Of a stretch of 64,000 nt of DNA, positions 9,307 to 18,468 are shown piece by piece. The position numbers were made by a program, and so were the translations under genes. The stretch is from contig CAYMIX010000006.1 in NCBI GenBank assembly GCA_964391185.1, positions 1-64,000 on the forward strand. The letters are read 5' to 3'. The first letter of the stretch is position 1, and every line of letters starts with the position of its first letter. The notes below the pieces were generated by a model that ran no database searches, had not been told where the DNA came from, and worked only from the letters and a program-made list of their open reading frames with translations. Source of the stretch: JAKQEM01 sp964391185 (GTDB taxonomy: Bacteria > Patescibacteriota > Gracilibacteria > Peribacterales > Peribacteraceae).

Positions 9307-12294
9307 GTGCGTAGCATCCGTCTTCCTCATGTTGTATCTGGCTTCCTTGTTGTTGCAGCTCTGACAGGGGCAATGTTTGTTTGGTTGCGGGATGGGGGCG
9401 ACGTGTCTTCGTTGCCTGCAGTTATAGGTGCGAATTGTACAGATGATGTCGAGTGTGGCCTCAATGAGGATTGTTGGGCTGGTAAATGTTATAGCATTCA
9501 GGGTAGTTGTTGGAACATAAGCCTTTGCACACCCAATACAACAAGAGCTGCTTGTGAAACTGATCAAAAAAGTGTGTGGAGACCTGGCGCTTGTAATGTT
9601 CCTGTGCCACCACCGTCGCTTTCGTGCGGTGATAAAATCAAGCAAACTATTGAACAAAAGCAGGCTGCCTGGAGTGTTGATCCACCCAATAATAAGTCAC
9701 ATGATGGTATTGAGGAAGACTGTGAGAATGCTTGTCCGCTGGAAAATTTCTTCACACCCGTATTTCGGCCATTCGCATTTTTGTTGGCGCAGGCACCGCC
9801 GTGTGATCCTACATGCGCTATTGGTTGTAAAAAAACCCAATGTTCAAACGGTAAAGATGATGATGGTGACGGTCTATCTGATGCAGATGATCCGGGTTGC
9901 CATGTCAATGAAAAAAAGAGCGGTGCCTATAAAAATAGCGATAACCGAGAGCAACATATAAAAGCGTGTGGCAACGGCTACACGGAAAGTGATGCCGATC
10001 CTCTTAAGAATGAGGAATGTGATGATGAAAATACGGTGTCAGGCGATGGTTGTTCGAACAAGTGCAAAAATGAAGGTCCGCCTCCACCTGCAGGAGCTAT
10101 CTGCTGTTTCGATAAATGCACAGAAGCATTGTTTGCTGATAATGATGATCAAAGAGCATTAGTTCAAACCTATGCTCCCGGCTGCGTATTTTGGGGAGAT
10201 GATGCTGATACGATCGCTGGTGAATTCCAATTAGGAGCAACAACAATTGTTTCAGCACAAGTTGCTCCTTCCGAAGCGGCAGCAAAAGTACAATGCGGTT
10301 CCCCAACACTCGGCGCTTTTAGCTGTGGCGATATTTGCATGGAAAGAAATCCTCCTCCCGATCCAGATGATGAAACGCTTTGGTTTGCGAAGGATTGTTT
10401 TGATGAATGCAGAGATGTGTCCTTCGTTGATCCCATCAAACAAGACGAATGCTCCGAATACATACAATCGCCGATCAGCAATAAATATGTGGGTCGTGCA
10501 GGGACATGCAGCAAAGTCCTCTGTGTCTGGAAAAACACTTTCCAATGCAATAGTGGTGTATTCACTGAATGCGCGAAATGTGGCGATGGCCCGCAGCAGG
10601 AAGAATTTTGGGAATCCGGGTATTGTGACTGCACCCAGACAGATGCCAACGAAGGGTATTGCTATGAAGAGACAGTAGGAGGAGCATCAAAAACCGTGTA
10701 CCACATTGATTTTCAGTGTGTCGATATGGGTGATCATAGTTCTTGTCTCCTACCAGGATCTGGCGGATATACCGGTGGCACCGGTGGCGGCGGACTATCA
10801 GGAACAACAGGGGGCAACACCGGTGGTGGGACCACTGGCACAACGTCCGGCCAAACAAGCGGAACAACAGGGGGGACAACAGGAGGAACAACTGCGGGGA
10901 CGACAGGAGGAACCAGCGGCGGGAAAACCACGGGAGGTACAGCAGGAACAACAGGGGGTACTACCTCCGGTGGGGGAAGCTCGGCGTCAGATGACACAAG
11001 CTCAGCCGGTTCCACTCCCATTAGCTCACGAAGATCATCTTCCCAAGTCTCCAAAAGACAGGAATCATCGCATCCTGGTGAGCGTGGCTACTGCTGCGAT
11101 AGTGACAAGGTGTGTCGTCAGCGTGAAGGATGCACCCAGACATTCTTCAACTGTTTGGTGGAATGCTCGGGTATTTCCGTTCCTTCATCTTCGAGTTCTT
11201 CCGATGCTTCCGTGTCTCATTCCTCATCATCTTCCAGTTCTTCACATCCTTCGTCTGGGTCATCAATATCGCGTTCCTCAGCCACGTCAATCACATCAAT
11301 ATCAAGGAGTTCCACGCCAAGCTCTGGCACTTCGTCCATTCGCGTCTCCAGTGTTTCCACTGAACGTTCGAGCGCAAGCTCAAGCCGCAGCTCCGAGTCC
11401 AGTAATTCCTCACGTCGTTCATCATCCAGGACTTCCTCTCGTAGCAACAGCAGTCGCTCATTTAGCCTTGGCATCTCCTGCCTCGGCGACGAATGCAGCA
11501 TCGGCGGTTCCCAATTTTGCAGCATACAGAATATGACCTGCGTACAGACATCAGGCCTGCCCTGTATTCGCTGCGTCGGCTCCACTTCCTCCATCTTCGT
11601 TTCCAATAATTGCCGTGGAGATGAATGCGACCTCGGAGGCGATGCATTCTGTAGCGTCCAAGGTGCTGCATGTGTGAGCACACCAGGCTTCCCCTGTATT
11701 CAGTGTATCCCCATCATCATATCATCAGCATTCTCCTCACGATCCATCACGATTGAAGTTCCTTCCTTCTCCTCTCGCCCACAAATCGTCCTCGAAGTTT
11801 CTTGTGGCAACGGAACACTCGACCTGGGAGAAGGATGCGATGATGGCAATAACTACCCAGGAGACGGATGTTCTCCTGACTGTGAACGTGAATTCTGTGG
11901 CAACGGTCGTCTGGACACCGGAGAATCCTGTGATAATGGTGAACGAAACTCCAATAATCCCAATGCAGAATGTCGCACCGATTGCACCCCAGGCCGCTGT
12001 GGTGACAACATCCAAGACACACCGCTCGAACTCTGTGATGATGGAAATACAACGAATGGTGATGGCTGTGATGCTTCCTGTCAGCTTGAGCGCACAGGCC
12101 CAAATACCCTTCCTGCACAAATCATTGAACTTCCATTCCAGCTACCATCATCCACGTCGTACACAACAACGTATGTACCACCTTCTACTCCCGAACCACC
12201 AACCAATACGGACACCGGTCCAGCTGCATTGCTCGTGATGATCAGTGGAGCGGCTGCGGGATATGCATGGATGAAACGAAGAGTAGGGAAGTAA
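9307..12294 (+). CDS. Giant Cys/Ser-rich anchored surface protein, paralogue 2
   Basis: 995 residues, GTG start. N-terminal signal/anchor (about 8-28). The Cys-rich body has a calcium-loop-like CSNGKDDDGDGLSDADDPGC unit (about 178-198) and a DUF4215-like CGNGYTESDADP stretch. A Gly/Thr-rich tract built on GTTGG (about 487-558) is followed by a six-Cys YCCDSD..C module (about 595-625), a Ser stalk (about 630-720), and two copies of the new six-Cys motif (about 725-756 and 768-799). Tandem DUF4215 repeats (about 833-935), LPAQIIELP, and the C-terminal DTGPAAL-TM-KRR anchor (about 970-995) complete it. Same architecture as its neighbours; the bodies have diverged while the 3' end and downstream spacer are almost identical to those of paralogue 1. 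Confidence 0.85.
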   Translation: MRSIRLPHVVSGFLVVAALTGAMFVWLRDGGDVSSLPAVIGANCTDDVECGLNEDCWAGKCYSIQGSCWNISLCTPNTTRAACETDQKSVWRPGACNVPVPPPSLSCGDKIKQTIEQKQAAWSVDPPNNKSHDGIEEDCENACPLENFFTPVFRPFAFLLAQAPPCDPTCAIGCKKTQCSNGKDDDGDGLSDADDPGCHVNEKKSGAYKNSDNREQHIKACGNGYTESDADPLKNEECDDENTVSGDGCSNKCKNEGPPPPAGAICCFDKCTEALFADNDDQRALVQTYAPGCVFWGDDADTIAGEFQLGATTIVSAQVAPSEAAAKVQCGSPTLGAFSCGDICMERNPPPDPDDETLWFAKDCFDECRDVSFVDPIKQDECSEYIQSPISNKYVGRAGTCSKVLCVWKNTFQCNSGVFTECAKCGDGPQQEEFWESGYCDCTQTDANEGYCYEETVGGASKTVYHIDFQCVDMGDHSSCLLPGSGGYTGGTGGGGLSGTTGGNTGGGTTGTTSGQTSGTTGGTTGGTTAGTTGGTSGGKTTGGTAGTTGGTTSGGGSSASDDTSSAGSTPISSRRSSSQVSKRQESSHPGERGYCCDSDKVCRQREGCTQTFFNCLVECSGISVPSSSSSSDASVSHSSSSSSSSHPSSGSSISRSSATSITSISRSSTPSSGTSSIRVSSVSTERSSASSSRSSESSNSSRRSSSRTSSRSNSSRSFSLGISCLGDECSIGGSQFCSIQNMTCVQTSGLPCIRCVGSTSSIFVSNNCRGDECDLGGDAFCSVQGAACVSTPGFPCIQCIPIIISSAFSSRSITIEVPSFSSRPQIVLEVSCGNGTLDLGEGCDDGNNYPGDGCSPDCEREFCGNGRLDTGESCDNGERNSNNPNAECRTDCTPGRCGDNIQDTPLELCDDGNTTNGDGCDASCQLERTGPNTLPAQIIELPFQLPSSTSYTTTYVPPSTPEPPTNTDTGPAALLVMISGAAAGYAWMKRRVGK

Positions 12295-12331
12295 GGAGGT
12301 GTGGATGTACAGCAGGCTCCTCCTTACTTCC
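12287..12331. repeat. Family G hairpin after paralogue 2
   Basis: GGAAGTAAGGAGG (12287-12299) pairs perfectly with CCTCCTTACTTCC (12319-12331). The surrounding block, about 12240-12375, differs from that after paralogue 1 at only a handful of positions. Confidence 0.8.
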
Positions 12332-12403
12332 GTACCACCATACTTCTTGATAGTGCGTCAACAGACGCTTGGGCTGCGTTGTGCAGGCCTTATGAACTTT
12401 CTG

Positions 12404-12409
12404 TATCAT
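12404..12409 (+). promoter_or_regulatory. -10-like box TATCAT, leaderless start
   Basis: TATCAT ends 8 nt before the ATG at 12418. It supports that start over the longer open frame that begins at 12301. Confidence 0.5.
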
Positions 12410-12417
12410 GCGTGCCG

Positions 12418-15400
12418 ATGCCTCCACAGCGTACATGGTTACTCATCGGATTTTTGTGCATCAGCTTACTGACGATTGCGGGTGTCTTTTGGCAACGCAA
12501 TACTCCTCTACGTGGACAAACAACGCCGGAAGATTACTGCGTGACCACCTACAGTCAGTATTCGCAATCATGCATTGATAGAAATACAACAAGCTATCCA
12601 TGCTTGGGAGGGCTCACATTTGGTGATGATTTTAATGCGTGTAATGTGTACGCACAGTCCCAGCAAGCATGCTTGGATATTATGGAATATCCGACATGCG
12701 ATGCGTTTAGCACGAGTCCAGTCTGTAGGCAAAAAAGTTTTCAATGTAGCATAGCAGGCAGTTTTTGCTGTCCCCAAGGAGGTGGTATATCTATTCCAGC
12801 CAATCCCTGTTGCAGTGGGCTCTACTGCGGAGTAGGCAGCCAAACATGTGTCGAGAATCCTTTTGAAGAATGCATCGCTCAACATTCTGGCGTAACGATG
12901 GATTGCGCGAATGTTCCAAGGAGAGGATTCGGATCGACATGCAACGATATCGTTCCGTGTTGCACGCTTGCGGGGGATTATAGAATGATAACGGGGATGG
13001 AATTGTGCGATGGGGGGAACGTATGCAATGCTGCCGTTGGTAAATGCGGTCCGGCGAGTGTGCAATGTTACAGGTGTGCAGGAGGGTCAACAGTCACAGG
13101 AGCGGATTGTATGGTGCACACTGTTACAGATGATATCGAATGCAAGCCTGTCTATGGTAATTATGCAAGTCAGTCTCAGTGCCTTGCCGCATGCGGGAAC
13201 ACACCTATTCCTAAAAAATGCTCCAACAATATCGATGACGATGGCGATGGTAAGACGGACGCCGAAGATCCCGGCTGCCACGCTGGCGACAATCTTGCCA
13301 ATGCCTACGATCCCAATGATGATAGTGAATCCAATCCTGTCGCTTGCGGCAATGGTGTAAGAGAAGGAGTTGAACAATGTGACGACGGCTCCAAAAACGT
13401 TCCCTTAAACATCGCGTCCATGACTGCTACGCAACTGAAAGACAATACATCCGCCCAGTCCATCCTGGAAGCATCTTCCTGTCTTGCAACCTGCAGAATC
13501 GCCCAGTGTAGCGATGGCCAGGACAACGATGCAGACCAAGCTACAGACAACGACGACGGCGGTTGTCATGCCCCCTGTGAGACCTGCAACGCGCTCGCAA
13601 CTGCATATCTGAAAGGCAAAGATTCGGAAGGAGATCTTTGTCAGGATGCGGGCGCTTCCATTGCCCAGGAAAAATCCGTCTTTCAATGGTTTGCATTTAT
13701 TCTCTTTGCTCAGGTCCCGGATCCCGATCCGGCGTTAAAGAATCCCTGTGGATGTAGCTACGAGTTTGAGGATGATGCGGCGCTCGCCGCGCTGCCTTCG
13801 CGGCGCTCTCCTTCTGCTCTTCTTGCTGTAGTAGCTGGAAGTAATTGTGACGGTGCAGACATGAACCTTCCTCTCAATCATAAGGATAATAACTGTAAAA
13901 CCGATCCTCCTACGATGCACTGCGCCGTGTACCCTCCTGATGTCACTGGCACTTTCCATTACCAATGTCGTAATCTTGTGGATGATTTTGAAGCCTGTCG
14001 CACCACGCGTGATTGTAAAACTGCCTACAATAGTTCTTGGGAATTCGATACTGATACAACCGGCACTCACTGCATACATACGCTCAATGCACGGCCCGGA
14101 GGGATCTGTTGCCCAAGAGGAGGGTGCGGCGGGAATGGCAGCATTTGTCCGCACAAACCTGCTTCCTGGTTTACGCCCAATCCAGGCGGTGGAGGCATAG
14201 CTGGCCAGACTACGGGGCAAACAAGCGGGACAACAGCCGGAAATACCACTGGCACCACAGCCGGAAATACCTCAGGTGTTACCAGTGGGAGAACAGCCGG
14301 AAATACTACTGGCAATACCACCGGCACCACGTCGGGTGGAGGAAGTGCCAGTTCTGATATCTATTCCTCTCCGCGCTCTTATCCAAGCAGTTCACGACGA
14401 TCTTCTTCCCAAGTATCTAAGAAACAGGAATCATCGAGGTCACATCCTGAGAGTGGTTACTGTTGCGATAGTGACAACGTGTGTCGATGGAAATCAGATG
14501 GATGTTCACGCACATACTCGACACTCTTGAATTGCTTAGTAGCGTGCTCAGGTATTTCAGCGCCTTCTTCTTCCGCTGCATCTGTTTCTGTAACCTCTTC
14601 ATCATCCGTAGCATCTGGAACAATTGAGTCATCTGTATCATCTTCTTCTGGGAAATCACTTTCTTCTAGGGCGAGTACATCATCATCGAGCACATCTTCT
14701 TCCAGTTCTTCTTCCACTTCCCGCAGTCCTTCATCTGGGTCATCTACACCCCGTTCATCGTCGACAAGTTATAATAGTAGTGCACATAGCTCCTCTCAAT
14801 CATCCATCCTCGTTGTAGGCGGCATCTGCACAGGCCTGGAGTGTCTGAGTCGCGGAGGTTATGCATTCTGTGCAAACCAAGACAAAACATGTCAGACGAC
14901 ACTCGACTTTCCCTGTCTTATATGTGTGGGCGATCCTTCGTCCTCTTCCAGGCGATCAACATCTGCATCATCCGATGCATCTGAAACTACGATGCTCTGC
15001 ACAGGCAACGAATGTGCTGATGGCGCAGAAACATTCTGCGGTCTCCAAAATATGACGTGTGAGACATTAGCGTCAGACCCTTGCTTCCGCTGTATTGCTC
15101 CGTCATCAACCTCCACTTCGTCCACTGCATTCGAAATCGACGTTTCCTCTGACAATCAACTATCCTCTGCGATGACACAACAGTGTACGACCGATGGCGA
15201 ATGCTCCGATGTCACACGCTGTGTCAGTGGCGTCTGTATGAATCGTACGCAGATTGCTCGGTTGCCTGCATACTGTGGCAATGCTCGTTTGGATAGCGGA
15301 GAACAATGTGATGACGGGGCTGCGAATTCTGACATGCCCAATGCCTCATGCAGAGCAAACTGTACATATGCTCGTTGTGGCGACAAAATCGTCGATGCTC

Positions 15401-15699
15401 CTCTCGAGCTCTGTGACGACGGAAACTTGTTCGATGGAGATGGCTGTGCATCAAACTGCTTACTCGAACGCACCGCACCTGATGCTCTTCCTGCGCAGGT
15501 AATTCAGCTTCCGTTCGATCCGACAGGCGATGTAACTGGTGGGAATGACCAAGCCACAGGAGGAAGTTCGACTGTTGTGACGCGTCCCCCTGCGAATGCT
15601 GGAACTGGTCCTGCAGCACTGATTGTGATGATTTCCGGCGCTGCGGCGGGATTCTCTTATATGAAAAGGAGGAGGTCAGGAGGTACGGAAGTAAGGTAG
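12418..15699 (+). CDS. Giant Cys/Ser-rich anchored surface protein, paralogue 3
   Basis: 1093 residues from the ATG at 12418. The open frame extends to 12301, but those codons are the repeated spacer. N-terminal hydrophobic segment (TWLLIGFLCISLLTIAG). The Cys-rich body carries two calcium-loop-like units (CSNNIDDDGDGKTDAEDPGC and CSDGQDNDADQATDNDDGGC). Gly/Thr tract at about 590-645, YCCDSD module at about 680-715, Ser stalk, six-Cys motifs at about 803-835 and 860-891, DUF4215 repeats at about 953-1020. The anchor is variant: GTGPAAL with SYMKRRR. A GC-rich palindromic segment at about 13780-13815 (DDAALAALPSRRSPSALL) looks like an inserted repeat. It is the most diverged of the three. Confidence 0.85.
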   Translation: MPPQRTWLLIGFLCISLLTIAGVFWQRNTPLRGQTTPEDYCVTTYSQYSQSCIDRNTTSYPCLGGLTFGDDFNACNVYAQSQQACLDIMEYPTCDAFSTSPVCRQKSFQCSIAGSFCCPQGGGISIPANPCCSGLYCGVGSQTCVENPFEECIAQHSGVTMDCANVPRRGFGSTCNDIVPCCTLAGDYRMITGMELCDGGNVCNAAVGKCGPASVQCYRCAGGSTVTGADCMVHTVTDDIECKPVYGNYASQSQCLAACGNTPIPKKCSNNIDDDGDGKTDAEDPGCHAGDNLANAYDPNDDSESNPVACGNGVREGVEQCDDGSKNVPLNIASMTATQLKDNTSAQSILEASSCLATCRIAQCSDGQDNDADQATDNDDGGCHAPCETCNALATAYLKGKDSEGDLCQDAGASIAQEKSVFQWFAFILFAQVPDPDPALKNPCGCSYEFEDDAALAALPSRRSPSALLAVVAGSNCDGADMNLPLNHKDNNCKTDPPTMHCAVYPPDVTGTFHYQCRNLVDDFEACRTTRDCKTAYNSSWEFDTDTTGTHCIHTLNARPGGICCPRGGCGGNGSICPHKPASWFTPNPGGGGIAGQTTGQTSGTTAGNTTGTTAGNTSGVTSGRTAGNTTGNTTGTTSGGGSASSDIYSSPRSYPSSSRRSSSQVSKKQESSRSHPESGYCCDSDNVCRWKSDGCSRTYSTLLNCLVACSGISAPSSSAASVSVTSSSSVASGTIESSVSSSSGKSLSSRASTSSSSTSSSSSSSTSRSPSSGSSTPRSSSTSYNSSAHSSSQSSILVVGGICTGLECLSRGGYAFCANQDKTCQTTLDFPCLICVGDPSSSSRRSTSASSDASETTMLCTGNECADGAETFCGLQNMTCETLASDPCFRCIAPSSTSTSSTAFEIDVSSDNQLSSAMTQQCTTDGECSDVTRCVSGVCMNRTQIARLPAYCGNARLDSGEQCDDGAANSDMPNASCRANCTYARCGDKIVDAPLELCDDGNLFDGDGCASNCLLERTAPDALPAQVIQLPFDPTGDVTGGNDQATGGSSTVVTRPPANAGTGPAALIVMISGAAAGFSYMKRRRSGGTEVR

Positions 15700-15733
15700 T
15701 ATCAATGCACGGTGGAGTCCCCCTTACTTCCGT
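15685..15733. repeat. Family G hairpin after paralogue 3
   Basis: ACGGAAGTAAGG (15685-15696) pairs perfectly with CCTTACTTCCGT (15722-15733). The left arm overlaps the 3' end of paralogue 3, so the repeat encodes its last residues. A diverged member of the same family. Confidence 0.7.
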
Positions 15734-15757
15734 GCAACCGTACTTCCTTACAATCAG

Positions 15758-16552
15758 ATGCTCGAACGCCTTCAAAAGATCCTATCGGCCCGGGGAATCG
15801 CATCTCGTCGTAAGGCGGAGGAGTATATCGAGCTGGGATTGGTAAAGGTTAACGGTGTTGTTGCGAAGATTGGCGACAAAGCAGACCCGGAAAAAGATAC
15901 CGTCGAAGTGGATGGCAAAGTTCTCCAAGACCGTCAAGAGATGCTGTATTACCTGATGAACAAACCAGTCGGTGTCGTCACGAGTAATATCGAACGATGG
16001 TCAGCGACGTCTGTGCTGAGCGAAGGGCAAAAGCGCGCGATGAAGCGCAAAAGAGAAACAGGACAGCAGCCACAGAACCTCAAAGATGAAACAGTGCGAG
16101 ATCTCATTCCCGCGGACCTGCGAGGTAAAATTTATCCTGTCGGACGCCTAGACAAAGAAAGCGGGGGATTGCTATTACTCACCAATGATGGTCCTCTCGC
16201 ATTTCGTCTGACGCACCCCAAGTTCGACCACGAAAAAGAATATGAGGTCACTGTTTCTGGAAACATTCCTGATGCCGTTCTGCAAAAAATGTCTGAAGGT
16301 GGAATGATCATTGAAGGTTCGGAAATCAAGCCTGCATACATCCAACGTGTGGGCCCATCGAGATTCAGAATAGCCCTGACCGAAGGCAAAAATCGACAGA
16401 TCCGTCGCATGTGTGAAAAAGTAGGGTTCCCTGTGCAGTCCTTGCATCGCGTGCGCATCATGACGCTCGAAGATTCGACGATAAAACCCGGACATATGCG
16501 ATTGCTCAATCCTGAAGAGCGGCGAGTATTGCTCCAATCGGTTGGGCTCTGA
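15758..16552 (+). CDS. RsuA/RluB-family pseudouridine synthase
   Basis: 264 residues. An N-terminal S4 RNA-binding domain (about 1-60, LSARGIASRRKAEEYI) precedes the catalytic domain with the RsuA-family motif GRLDKESGGLLLLTNDG and catalytic Asp132. It isomerises uridine to pseudouridine in rRNA; the family includes RluB (23S), RluE, RluF and RsuA (16S), and sequence alone does not settle which site is modified. Between the first strand and the catalytic motif it has an unusually long basic insertion (about 78-118) in place of the short loop of the family. It starts just after the family G hairpin. Confidence 0.9.
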   Translation: MLERLQKILSARGIASRRKAEEYIELGLVKVNGVVAKIGDKADPEKDTVEVDGKVLQDRQEMLYYLMNKPVGVVTSNIERWSATSVLSEGQKRAMKRKRETGQQPQNLKDETVRDLIPADLRGKIYPVGRLDKESGGLLLLTNDGPLAFRLTHPKFDHEKEYEVTVSGNIPDAVLQKMSEGGMIIEGSEIKPAYIQRVGPSRFRIALTEGKNRQIRRMCEKVGFPVQSLHRVRIMTLEDSTIKPGHMRLLNPEERRVLLQSVGL

Positions 16553-16587
16553 TGAGATGAAAATAGACAATCACACACATGTTAAGT

Positions 16588-16593
16588 CATACT
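16588..16593 (+). promoter_or_regulatory. -10-like box CATACT, leaderless start
   Basis: CATACT ends 8 nt before the ATG at 16602, which supports the shorter start. Confidence 0.4.
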
Positions 16594-16601
16594 CGTTTCA
16601 T

Positions 16602-17996
16602 ATGAAGATCATTCCCCACGGAGCTGCCCAAGAGGTAACAGGAACATGCCACGAAATCCAAGCGAATGGCTATCGCATTCTTCTCGATTGCGGACTCTTC
16701 CAAGGAAGGCGTACGGAAACCGCTCTGAAAAACTCCTCGTTCAGCTTTAATCCTGCAAAAGATATTGATGCGATGATCCTTAGTCATGCACACATGGATC
16801 ACGTTGGACGGGTTCCGGTGCTGTGGAAAAATGGGTATCGAGGACCGGTTTTTTGTACATATGCAACCAAAGATCTTGCTGCAGTGATGCTCTCTGATGG
16901 TGGGTTTATCCAGGAGAAAGACGAAGAGTTTTATTGCAAACACTTGGCTCAATCGATGGTGCAGTGCGATGGTCCGCTCTATACCCAGCAACATGCGATT
17001 GATTGCATGGAGCTCTTCAAAGGATTGAATTACAACGAATGGTTCAACGTCGTGCCTGGCATTCGCGCGCAATTTATCGAAGCGGGACATGTTTTGGGTG
17101 CTGCAATGGTGGTACTTGAAATCACGGAAAATGGAACGAAACGCATGATTGGCTTTACCGGTGACCTCGGTCGCAACACGCTGCCCATTATTCGCGATCC
17201 GGCAACAATGCCGCCCGTCGAATTACTTATTTGCGAATCGACCTACGGAAACAGAAACCATGAAGACTTGGAAACAGCCAAGCATCGCCTCAAAGAAGTG
17301 ATCGATGTAACGGCACGTCGTGGAGGTAAGGTCCTTATTCCAGCATTTTCCCTCGAGCGCACACAGCAGATTGTTTATGATCTCCATTTGCTATGGGACA
17401 ATAAAGAAATGCCGGCAATTCCGATTATTATCGATTCTCCGCTTGCGACGAAAATCACCGATGTTTTCATGAAACACCCCGAATGTTACGACACTGAAAT
17501 GTTTCAGCAATTCCTCGCTCGTGCCCATAATCCATTCCAGTTCTCGCTCGTGCGTTATACCGAAGATGTGGAAGAGAGTAAGGATCTCAACGGAAAGCCT
17601 GGTCCGATGGTTATCATGGCTGGCTCCGGAATGTGCGAAGCGGGACGTATTCGTCACCATCTCCAAAATGAAATCGAGGATGAGCGCAATACCGTACTCG
17701 CAGTAGGATTCATGGCCAAAGACACGCTGGGTGCCCGGATCGTCGACCCAAGCATTCACGATGTGAAAATTTTCGATCGCATGTACCAGAAGAAAGCCCA
17801 AATTTCCTACATTGATGCGTATTCCGGTCATGCCGGTATGAGCGACCTCGATGCGTTTATCGATAGTATTCCAGGCCTCAAGAAAGTGATCCTCGTTCAC
17901 GGCGAACTTGAACAGATGAAGCCGTTCGCTGATCGCATTACAGCCAAGGGCATTCAGGCGCTGATGCCGATGAAGGAGGAGGCGGTTGATTATTAA
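16602..17996 (+). CDS. Beta-CASP metallo-beta-lactamase RNA nuclease
   Basis: 464 residues from the ATG at 16602. The open frame extends upstream to 16542 but overlaps the pseudouridine synthase, and family members begin at MKIIPHGAAQEVTGTCH. Metal-binding motif SHAHMDHVGR, later LGAAMVVLEI (motif 3 region) and TGDLG (motif 4). Beta-CASP motifs are IPAFSLERTQQI, GSGMCEAGRIRHHL and VHGE. The family contains CPSF-73/Ysh1-like and RNase J-like endo/exoribonucleases that process RNA in the cytoplasm. The EVTGTCH N-terminus matches the bacterial Ysh1/YkqC-unlike branch, so the function is probably RNA processing with unknown target. Confidence 0.88.
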   Translation: MKIIPHGAAQEVTGTCHEIQANGYRILLDCGLFQGRRTETALKNSSFSFNPAKDIDAMILSHAHMDHVGRVPVLWKNGYRGPVFCTYATKDLAAVMLSDGGFIQEKDEEFYCKHLAQSMVQCDGPLYTQQHAIDCMELFKGLNYNEWFNVVPGIRAQFIEAGHVLGAAMVVLEITENGTKRMIGFTGDLGRNTLPIIRDPATMPPVELLICESTYGNRNHEDLETAKHRLKEVIDVTARRGGKVLIPAFSLERTQQIVYDLHLLWDNKEMPAIPIIIDSPLATKITDVFMKHPECYDTEMFQQFLARAHNPFQFSLVRYTEDVEESKDLNGKPGPMVIMAGSGMCEAGRIRHHLQNEIEDERNTVLAVGFMAKDTLGARIVDPSIHDVKIFDRMYQKKAQISYIDAYSGHAGMSDLDAFIDSIPGLKKVILVHGELEQMKPFADRITAKGIQALMPMKEEAVDY

Positions 17997-18036
17997 CAGC
18001 TATCACCTATATATCATGGTGAACTACCTCCTCAAT

Positions 18037-18468
18037 GTCATGGTGAGCGGAGACGAACCATACCTACTTGTTTCTCGCATGTGATTCATTCTGACATTCC
18101 GCAAGGAATCGTAAGGTCTCTTCATCTTGTTTTGCTAATGCCTCTTTCTTCTTTCTAGTCCAACGTTTCATTTGTTTTTCCCACGCGATAGCATCTCTGA
18201 TGTCTCCAAATTCAGCAGAATACACACATTCAAGAGGTCTGCGATCGAATGTATAGCAACTCTGAAAGTACCCAGAGTGATGTTGCTCTAACCGTTGTTC
18301 AATATTGCCGGTGACTCCAATGTAATAGGAGCTGTCGTTACATCGAAGCATATAGACCCAATATGTTTTCATTTATTCAACATATCATTAAAACCTCCGA
18401 CTTCAGTGCAGTGGTTCACTAAAGCAGTGAAGTAAAGTGTGTATGGATTCGTCTCCGCTCACCATGAC
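18037..18468. mobile_element. Candidate GIY-YIG element bounded by inverted repeats
   Basis: Left repeat 18037-18063 (begins GTCATGGTGAGCGGAGACG) and right repeat 18441-18468 (ends CGTCTCCGCTCACCATGAC) are near-perfect inverted copies of about 27 bp, with one extra A on the right. A second, shorter pair lies outside: TCATGGTGA at 18014-18022 and TCACCATGA at 18493-18501. The only gene inside is the GIY-YIG nuclease. This arrangement looks like a small mobile or homing-type element. No target-site duplication could be assigned. Confidence 0.55.
18064..18372 (-). CDS. GIY-YIG single-domain nuclease
   Basis: 102 residues. It is a stand-alone GIY-YIG domain: YWVYMLRC..SYYIGVTGNIEQRLEQH (about 4-31) holds the two Tyr and the catalytic Arg, and AIAWEKQMKRW (about 63-73) holds the metal-binding Glu. 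The C-terminus is a short basic/acidic helix. Such proteins (UPF0213/YhbQ type) are presumed DNA endonucleases and are often annotated as excinuclease subunit C-like. The left inverted repeat ends at the base before its stop codon, and the right one lies 68 bases before its ATG. A GGAGG in the upstream region is not correctly spaced for this ATG. Confidence 0.9.
   Translation of the reverse strand: MKTYWVYMLRCNDSSYYIGVTGNIEQRLEQHHSGYFQSCYTFDRRPLECVYSAEFGDIRDAIAWEKQMKRWTRKKKEALAKQDEETLRFLAECQNESHARNK

Noticed and set aside
10765..10980. Tandem GGAACAAC/GGGG repeats in paralogue 2 that look array-like
   Set aside because: They encode a continuous Gly/Thr-rich tract in frame; there are no unique spacers between constant repeats, so this is not a CRISPR array.
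12301..12417. N-terminal extension of paralogue 3
   Set aside because: These bases are the repeated family G spacer and promoter region found before paralogue 2, where they are non-coding.
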